Part shown: positions 58,924 to 64,000 of the stretch, in pieces
Layout of the letters: every line of letters starts with the position of its first letter
Position numbering within the stretch: position 1 is the stretch's first letter
Made by a program: the position numbers and the translations under genes
The notes under the pieces: generated by a model
Told to the model about the DNA's origin: nothing
Seen by the model: only the letters and a program-made list of their open reading frames with translations
The model's database searches: none
Assembly (NCBI GenBank): GCA_025463985.1
Contig: JAODBM010000184.1
Coordinates: 1 to 64,000 of the forward strand
Length of the DNA stretch: 64,000 bases
From: Acidimicrobiales bacterium
GTDB taxonomy: Bacteria; Actinomycetota; Acidimicrobiia; Acidimicrobiales; Iamiaceae
Direction of reading: 5' to 3'

Positions 58924-60321
58924 TCAGGAGCCGGCGCCGGCGAACGACGGCCGCGGCAACGGCATGGCCGCGGGCGTCGACGCGGTCGCCCAGATCTTTT
59001 CCGCCACCCGCTGGGCCTCGGCCACGACCACCGACGTGTCGATGCCGGTGATCCGTCGGTCCTCGACCACCAGCTCGCCGTCGATCAGCACGTGGGTCAC
59101 GTCCCGACCGCTCGCGTTGTAGACGAGCGCCGAGACCGGGTCGTACAGCGGGGCCAGGTGCGGCTGGTCGACGTCGATCAACGTGAGGTCGGCCTTCTTG
59201 CCGACCTCGAGCGAGCCGACGTCGTCGGCCATCCCGAGCATGCGCGCGCTGCCCAGCGTGAACCGCCAGAGCGCCTCGTTGGCGCTGAGCAGGGTCTCGT
59301 CGGCGGTGAGCAGCTGATCGTCGCCATAGGCCATGCGGTAGCCGACGATGCCGAAGCGCATCGCATCCCAGGGGTCCATGGTGATCCAGTCTGTCCCCCA
59401 GCCGACCGTGATGCCGGCGGCGTAGATGTCGCGGTACGGGCCGATCGCGCCGACCGCCTTTGTCACGCACGCCGGGCAGTGCGCGACGTGGGTGTCGGTG
59501 CGGGCCAGCGCGGCGACATCGGGTCCGTCGGCCCAGATGAGGTGGGCGGCGACCGTGTCCGGCCCGAGCACCCCGTTGTGCTCGAGGTGCACGGCCGAAC
59601 CGCAGCCATAGGTCTCGGTGATGAAGGCGTGCTCGACGGGGCTCTGCGCGACGTGGGTGTGGATCCCGGCGCGGTGCCGGCCGGCCTCGTTCACGATCTC
59701 GGCCATCAGGGCCGGTGAGCACGTGTCCGCCGCGTGCAGCCCGAAGCGCACGGCGATGCGCCCGTCCGCGGCGCCGTGCCACGCGGCGTGCAGGCGCACG
59801 TTCTCCTCGAGCCGCTCGATGCCGTCGGAGAACCGGAACTCGCGGCGGCCTTTGCCGATGCCGGGCAGGTCGGCGTCGAAGACCTTGTGCGCGATCTGCG
59901 CGCGGATGCCGGTGTCGCGGGCGGCGCGCGCGGTCTCGGCGGCGTGGTGGAACATGTCGTTCATGACCGTGCAGCCCGAGAGCAGCAGCTCGCTGATGCC
60001 GACCATGCTCAACGCGTAGATGGCCTCGGGATCCATCGCGGGCTCCATCGGCAGTGCGTAGCCGTAGAAGGCGTCGGGCCGGTCCTCGAGCAGGCCGCGG
60101 AACAACGACCCCGCGACGTGCGTGTGGCCGTTGACCAGGCCGGGGATCGCCACGTGGCGCGGGAAGCGCCGCACGTCGGCGTCGCGCTGGTCGATCTCGT
60201 CAGCCGGACCGAGGGCGACGATCCGGTCGCGTTCGATCGCGACCGCGCCGTTGCGGATCACGCGGAACGCGGGATCGACGGTCACGACGTGGCCCGCTTC
60301 GATGACCAGGCGGTCAGCCAC
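58924..60321 (-). CDS. TrzN/cytosine-deaminase-like amidohydrolase
   Basis: 465 residues from GTG 60321 (GAGGGGGACC upstream). Amidohydrolase superfamily: IPGLVNGHTHVAGSLFRG (HxH), HTHVAQSPVEHAF, THVAHCPACVTKAVGAIGP and VGWGTDWITMDPWDAMRFG (metal Asp). This arrangement matches the SAH-deaminase/chlorohydrolase (AtzA/TrzN) subclass, which deaminate or dechlorinate N-heterocycles. It overlaps the end of the 2OG oxygenase gene by 8 nt, so both are in one operon. Confidence 0.88.
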   Translation of the reverse strand: MADRLVIEAGHVVTVDPAFRVIRNGAVAIERDRIVALGPADEIDQRDADVRRFPRHVAIPGLVNGHTHVAGSLFRGLLEDRPDAFYGYALPMEPAMDPEAIYALSMVGISELLLSGCTVMNDMFHHAAETARAARDTGIRAQIAHKVFDADLPGIGKGRREFRFSDGIERLEENVRLHAAWHGAADGRIAVRFGLHAADTCSPALMAEIVNEAGRHRAGIHTHVAQSPVEHAFITETYGCGSAVHLEHNGVLGPDTVAAHLIWADGPDVAALARTDTHVAHCPACVTKAVGAIGPYRDIYAAGITVGWGTDWITMDPWDAMRFGIVGYRMAYGDDQLLTADETLLSANEALWRFTLGSARMLGMADDVGSLEVGKKADLTLIDVDQPHLAPLYDPVSALVYNASGRDVTHVLIDGELVVEDRRITGIDTSVVVAEAQRVAEKIWATASTPAAMPLPRPSFAGAGS

Positions 60322-61354
60322 CTGCGGTCCCCCTCTCGCTCTGGCCGCCCGGCTCTTGGATGCCTGCGATCTTGCGCCGCAGATGGTCACCCGACGTCTC
60401 GGGCGGATGCTTCGCCGCCTCGCCCTCGCCGCGCACGCCGTCGAGGCAGCTGATCAGCGCGTCGTAGTTCGGCTGGTGGAAGAAGGCGATGGCCAGCCGG
60501 CGGCTCTGGCCGAGCAGCTCGAGCGGGGGCGGCACCACCCGGTGCACGGTCGACACCCAGCGGTCGTTCGTCCACTGCGCCATGAGGTCGCCGAGGTTGA
60601 CGACGAACCCGCCGGGCACCGCGGCGACGTCGGCCCACGATCCGTCCTTCGTGCGCACCTGCAGGTTCCCGGGCGCGTCGTCGTGCAGCAGGATCGTGAG
60701 GCTGCCGTAGTCGGAGTGCTCGCCGACGCGCAGCTGGCCCGGCAGCGGCGGCTCGACCAGGTCGGGATAGTTGAGCGCCTCGAGCATCGAGATCGACCGG
60801 TCGATGAAGGGCTCGAAGAAGTCCTCGGGCCGATCGAGCGCGACTGCGAACACCCGCATGAGCGTGCGGGCGAGGTCGTCGAGCGCCCGGAAGTAGTCGG
60901 TGAGCACGGCCTCGAGCGTGGGGATCGCGGCCGGCCAGATGTTGGGGGCGAAGTGGTTCCCGGCCTGCTCGCCCGAGAAGTAGGGGTCGCGGCGATCGAC
61001 GTCGACCGGGCCCATGGCGAACACCTCGCGCAGGTCGGGCGGCGACTCCTTGCCCATGCTGTAGGCGACCGCGGCGCGCCCGAGGGGCACGTAGCCGCGG
61101 AACGCACCGGGCCGATGCGCGGCGACGGGCACCTTCTCGTCCACGGGCTGGTCGAAGAACGCCCGGGCCACCGCCCGGCACGCCGACACGAGATCCGGCG
61201 GGACGCCGTGGCCGACGACGCTGAAGAACCCGATCTCCTCGCACGCGTCTCGCACCTGCTCGGCGACGAGAGCCTTGCCCGGGGCGTCTCCGGCGAGCCA
61301 GGGCGCGAGGTCGACGATCGGCACGCCGGTGACGGTGGACGAGGAGGGCGGCAT
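60314..61354 (-). CDS. 2-oxoglutarate/Fe(II) oxygenase, isopenicillin-N-synthase-like
   Basis: 346 residues from ATG 61354 (AAAGG site). N-terminal VPIVDLAPWLAGD and DACEEIGFFSVVGHGVP, and the iron triad HxD...H in GEHSDYGSLTIL and STVHRVV, with an Arg for 2-oxoglutarate in RLAIAFFHQPN. Members oxidise small molecules, often antibiotics or plant-type metabolites. The operon with an N-heterocycle amidohydrolase and an ABC importer suggests a catabolic hydroxylation. Downstream of a 77-nt gap from the importer genes, which holds no clear signal. Confidence 0.9.
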   Translation of the reverse strand: MPPSSSTVTGVPIVDLAPWLAGDAPGKALVAEQVRDACEEIGFFSVVGHGVPPDLVSACRAVARAFFDQPVDEKVPVAAHRPGAFRGYVPLGRAAVAYSMGKESPPDLREVFAMGPVDVDRRDPYFSGEQAGNHFAPNIWPAAIPTLEAVLTDYFRALDDLARTLMRVFAVALDRPEDFFEPFIDRSISMLEALNYPDLVEPPLPGQLRVGEHSDYGSLTILLHDDAPGNLQVRTKDGSWADVAAVPGGFVVNLGDLMAQWTNDRWVSTVHRVVPPPLELLGQSRRLAIAFFHQPNYDALISCLDGVRGEGEAAKHPPETSGDHLRRKIAGIQEPGGQSERGTAGG

Positions 61355-61431
61355 CGACGAACCTTTCGTTGCGGGGCGAGCCGGCGGCGTGGGCCGCGGC
61401 CGTCGGCGGGTGACGGGCGAGCGGGCGCTCC

Positions 61432-63522
61432 TCAGTCGACCGCGGCGTCCGGCGGTCGATCGGGGCCGGGCACGAGCCAGCAGGCGACCGGCCGGCCGAA
61501 CGCCGGGCTCGGCTCGAACGGCGGCTCGTCGGTCGCGCACCGTGGCAGCGCCTCAGGGCAGCGGGGATGGAACGCACACCCGCCAGGCGGGTGGTGGGGG
61601 CTGGCCGGTTCGCCCTTCAGGGGCACCGAGCGCACCCCCGCCTCGGGCACGGCCGACAGCAGGGCGCGGGTGTAGGGGTGAGCTGGGCGCTCGACCACGT
61701 CGGCGGCGGCGCCGTCCTCGACGATGCGCCCGAGGTACATCACGGCGATCCGATCACCGACCAGCCGCGCCGCCGCCAGGTCGTGGGTCACGAACAACAC
61801 CGCCATGTCGAACTCGCGACGGAGCCGCCCGATGAGGTTCAGCACGGTGGCGGCGAGCGACACGTCGAGCGCGGAGGTGGGCTCGTCGCACAGGAGGATC
61901 TCGGGCGGCACGACGATCGCGCGTGCGAGCCCGACCCGCTGGCGCTGCCCGCCGGAGAGCTGGTGGGCCTTGGCCGCCGCCACGTCCTCGGACAGGCCGG
62001 CCAGGCGGAGCGCGTCGTTCACCCGCGCGCGGCGCTGCAGCTTGCTGAGCCCCTCCGACCGCAGCCGCTCGCCGATCTGCTCGCCGACGGTGAGCCACGG
62101 CGTCAGCGACGCGCCGGCGTCCTGGAAGACCATCTGCGGGCGAGCGCCTTGGCCGACCTCGACCGCTCCCCCGTCGGCCCCGGCCAGGCCGGCCACGATC
62201 CGCAGCAGCGTGGACTTGCCGCAGCCGCTCTCGCCGACGAGCGCGACGGCCTCCCCCTCGCGCACGAGCAGGTCGATGCCCCGCAGCACATGGGCGCCGG
62301 CGGCCCGACGCAGGCCGTGCCGTCCGCCACCGAAGTGCTTGTGCACGCCGACGAGGTTCAGCGCCGCAGGACGCCCCGCGAAGGTCGGACGCTCCCGCAC
62401 GCTCGCCACCCCGACCGCGACCGGTCCCTCCGCGGCCACGAGGTCGCCGATCGCACCGATCCGCAGGCAGGCCGTGGCTCGATCGTCTGTTCCCGTGAGC
62501 GCCACCAGCGGCGGCAAGAGGGCTTCGCACTCGTCGGTGCGGTGGTCGCAGCGCGGCCCGAACGGGCAGCCCGGCGGCTGCGACTCGGGGATCGGCGGCT
62601 CGCCCCGCAACGTGCGGATGGGCTCGAACGTGTCGGTCTCGAGCGTCAGGCGCGAGCGGAGCAGCCCGGCCGTGTACGGGTGCATCGGCCGCTCGAGCGC
62701 GTCCGCCGCAGGGCCGACCTCGGCCAGGCGCCCGCCGTAGAGCACGCCGATGCGGTCGGAGATCTGCGCGGCGACGCCGAGGTCGTGGGTGATGAGCAGG
62801 AACGCGGTGCCCAGCTCGTCGCAGAGGTTGCGCAGCAGGGAGAGGATCTGCGCCTGGACCGTCACGTCGAGGGCGGTGGTCGGCTCGTCGGCGACGACCA
62901 GCTTCGGCTTGCCGGCGATGGCCATCGCGATCATCACCCGCTGGCGCAGGCCCCCCGACAGCTCGTGGGGATAGCTGCGCAACCGGCGGGCCGGGTCCGG
63001 CACGCCCGCCGCGTCGAGCAGGCGCACCGCCTCCTGCTTCGAGCCGCAGGCCTCGACCATCTGGCGCCCGACCCGCATCGTCGGGTTGAGCGAGGTCATC
63101 GGGTCCTGGAACACCGCGCCCAACGACTCGGTGCGCAGGCGCCGCAGCTGGCCGGGGGAGATCGTTCGCATATCGGCGCCGCACACCTCGACCTCGCCAC
63201 GGACCTCGACCGCAGCAGGGAGCAGGCCGAGCACGGACATCCCGAGCACGCTCTTGCCCGACCCCGACTCGCCGACCAGCCCGAAGATCTCGCCCGGCCG
63301 CAGCTCCAGCGACACGCCGCGCAGCGCCGGCACGGCCCGGCCGGCCCGCTGGAACGTGAGGTGGACGTCGTCGAGCCGCACCACCGGCGCGACGTCGGCC
63401 GCCGGTTCCGGCTCGGCGGTGGCCATCACGTGCAGCGCGGCCAGGTCGGGCAGCACGGCGACCTCGGTCTCGTCCTCGTCCGCATCCTCGGACGCACGGG
63501 GGCGCACATCGTGTCGGCTCAT
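61432..63522 (-). CDS. Fused DppD-DppF-type peptide ABC ATPase
   Basis: 696 residues from ATG 63522, overlapping the permease stop (ATGA). Domain 1: Walker A GESGSGKS, signature LSGGLRQR, Walker [13 protein letters not shown], with a [14 protein letters not shown] end. Domain 2: Walker [10 protein letters not shown], signature LSGGQRQR, Walker [13 protein letters not shown], with a [14 protein letters not shown] end. Each has the oligopeptide/dipeptide C-terminal extension. The two normally separate ATPases of Dpp/Opp importers are one protein here, which is not rare. It serves the permease upstream. Confidence 0.93.
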   Translation of the reverse strand: MSRHDVRPRASEDADEDETEVAVLPDLAALHVMATAEPEPAADVAPVVRLDDVHLTFQRAGRAVPALRGVSLELRPGEIFGLVGESGSGKSVLGMSVLGLLPAAVEVRGEVEVCGADMRTISPGQLRRLRTESLGAVFQDPMTSLNPTMRVGRQMVEACGSKQEAVRLLDAAGVPDPARRLRSYPHELSGGLRQRVMIAMAIAGKPKLVVADEPTTALDVTVQAQILSLLRNLCDELGTAFLLITHDLGVAAQISDRIGVLYGGRLAEVGPAADALERPMHPYTAGLLRSRLTLETDTFEPIRTLRGEPPIPESQPPGCPFGPRCDHRTDECEALLPPLVALTGTDDRATACLRIGAIGDLVAAEGPVAVGVASVRERPTFAGRPAALNLVGVHKHFGGGRHGLRRAAGAHVLRGIDLLVREGEAVALVGESGCGKSTLLRIVAGLAGADGGAVEVGQGARPQMVFQDAGASLTPWLTVGEQIGERLRSEGLSKLQRRARVNDALRLAGLSEDVAAAKAHQLSGGQRQRVGLARAIVVPPEILLCDEPTSALDVSLAATVLNLIGRLRREFDMAVLFVTHDLAAARLVGDRIAVMYLGRIVEDGAAADVVERPAHPYTRALLSAVPEAGVRSVPLKGEPASPHHPPGGCAFHPRCPEALPRCATDEPPFEPSPAFGRPVACWLVPGPDRPPDAAVD

Positions 63523-64000
63523 TGCAGCGCCACCCGGGGGTCGGCCGCAGCTTGGAAGATGTCCACCGCAGCGTTGAGGATCACGAACACCGCGCCGGCG
63601 ACCAGGCTCACCCCGACGATCGCCGGGAAGTCGGAGTTCGTGATCGCGCCGACCGTGTAGCTGCCCAGCCCGGGCCAGGCGAAGATCTGCTCGACCACGA
63701 CGATGCCCGCGAACATGAACCCGACCTGCAGGCCGGTCATCTGGGCCGGGCCGCTGGCCGCGTTGCGCAGCGCGTGCCGCAGGACCACGGCGCTCTCCCG
63801 CAGACCCTTCGAGCGCGCCGTGCGGGTGTAATCGGCGTCCATGCTGCTCATGAGCGAGCTGCGCAGCACCCGACCGATGGCCACGGCCGGGCCGATCGCG
63901 AGGCACGCCGCCGGCATGACCAGGTGCTTCACCGCGTCCATGACCAGCGGCCAGTCTCCGGAGAACAGCGCGTCGAGCACGAGGAACCCGGTGGGTCCGG
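63519..64000 (-). CDS. DppB-type ABC permease, partial (cut by window edge)
   Basis: Open from the right window edge to stop at 63519, about 160 residues visible; ATG 63980 in the ORF track is internal. The permease signature TARSKGLRESAVVLRHALRNAASGPAQMTGLQ and a VVVEQIFAWPGLGSYTVGAI segment are typical of dipeptide/oligopeptide permeases, followed by [12 protein letters not shown] at the end. A second permease would normally precede or follow; only the fused ATPase follows, so it should lie to the right of this window. Confidence 0.88.
   Translation of the reverse strand, partial: GPTGFLVLDALFSGDWPLVMDAVKHLVMPAACLAIGPAVAIGRVLRSSLMSSMDADYTRTARSKGLRESAVVLRHALRNAASGPAQMTGLQVGFMFAGIVVVEQIFAWPGLGSYTVGAITNSDFPAIVGVSLVAGAVFVILNAAVDIFQAAADPRVALQ

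Noticed and set aside
1-64000. tRNA, rRNA, CRISPR, insertion sequences, riboswitches
   Set aside because: No clover-leaf, direct-repeat array, transposase motif or recognised riboswitch core was found by eye. A full tRNAscan/Infernal run would be decisive.

Overview
The window is 64 kb of very GC-rich, densely coded DNA with short gene gaps, many ATGA/GTGA-type start-stop overlaps and frequent GTG starts. Likely F420-dependent enzymes (four LLM-class oxidoreductases, two PPOX-class proteins), ECF42/DGPF and RpiR regulators, and close relatives of mycobacterial steroid-catabolism proteins (EchA20, IpdF, IpdC) point to a free-living actinobacterium. An Acidimicrobiia- or Mycobacteriales-like lineage is an inference. 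No rRNA, tRNA, CRISPR array, insertion sequence or phage gene was seen.

Layout. 0-3.5 kb: a run of plus-strand genes for a zinc-ribbon membrane protein (YdjG-like), a membrane-anchored coiled-coil protein and small MFxK-type cytosolic proteins, resembling the neighbourhood of bacterial SPFH/stress modules. 3.5-6.1 kb: a double DUF427 protein and an ECF42 sigma factor with its DGPF (YCII-type) partner. 6.1-12.9 kb: a MarR/ClC pair, a MerR/DHA2-exporter pair, a PPOX protein, a triple zinc-ribbon protein and a Gfo/Idh/MocA oxidoreductase. 12.9-21.9 kb: a metal-permease-like membrane protein divergent from an RpiR regulator, an ADA-family deaminase with an altered active site, a second exporter with a thioesterase, a REP-like hairpin repeat, an atypical signal peptidase and a LysR regulator.

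22-51 kb is one large catabolic island. It holds a LivG-type ABC ATPase, amidohydrolases, at least seven short-chain dehydrogenases, SnoaL-like proteins, LLM flavin enzymes, a MerB-like protein, a cyclase, an isochorismatase-fold protein, EchA20-, IpdF- and IpdC-like proteins, a PaaY-like hexapeptide protein, thioesterase and crotonase proteins, a two-gene acyl-CoA dehydrogenase, a D-aminoacylase-like enzyme, a LivK-like lipoprotein and a single polypeptide that fuses LivH, LivM and LivF. The set fits uptake and beta-oxidation-like breakdown of a steroid-like or polycyclic substrate. The distant LivG gene and the LivHMF fusion together would make a complete importer.

51-54 kb is a restriction-modification island: C5-methyltransferase and PD-(D/E)xK nuclease, with a divergent Vsr endonuclease and an MmcQ/YjbR-like protein. 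54-57.7 kb holds a large secreted protein, a lipoprotein facing it across a 30-nt palindrome, and an aldo/keto reductase. 57.6-64 kb is a minus-strand operon for a peptide-type ABC importer (permease cut by the window edge, two ATPases fused), a 2-oxoglutarate oxygenase, a TrzN/cytosine-deaminase-like amidohydrolase and an MFS transporter; this is probably a second, separate uptake-and-breakdown unit.

The most unusual items are the LivH-LivM-LivF fusion with its orphan LivG, the tandem double-hairpin repeat near 20 kb, the signal peptidase with the catalytic lysine replaced, the deaminase with HAGE changed to HCDID, the nested palindromes in the catabolic island, and an alpha/beta-hydrolase relative that has lost its nucleophile.
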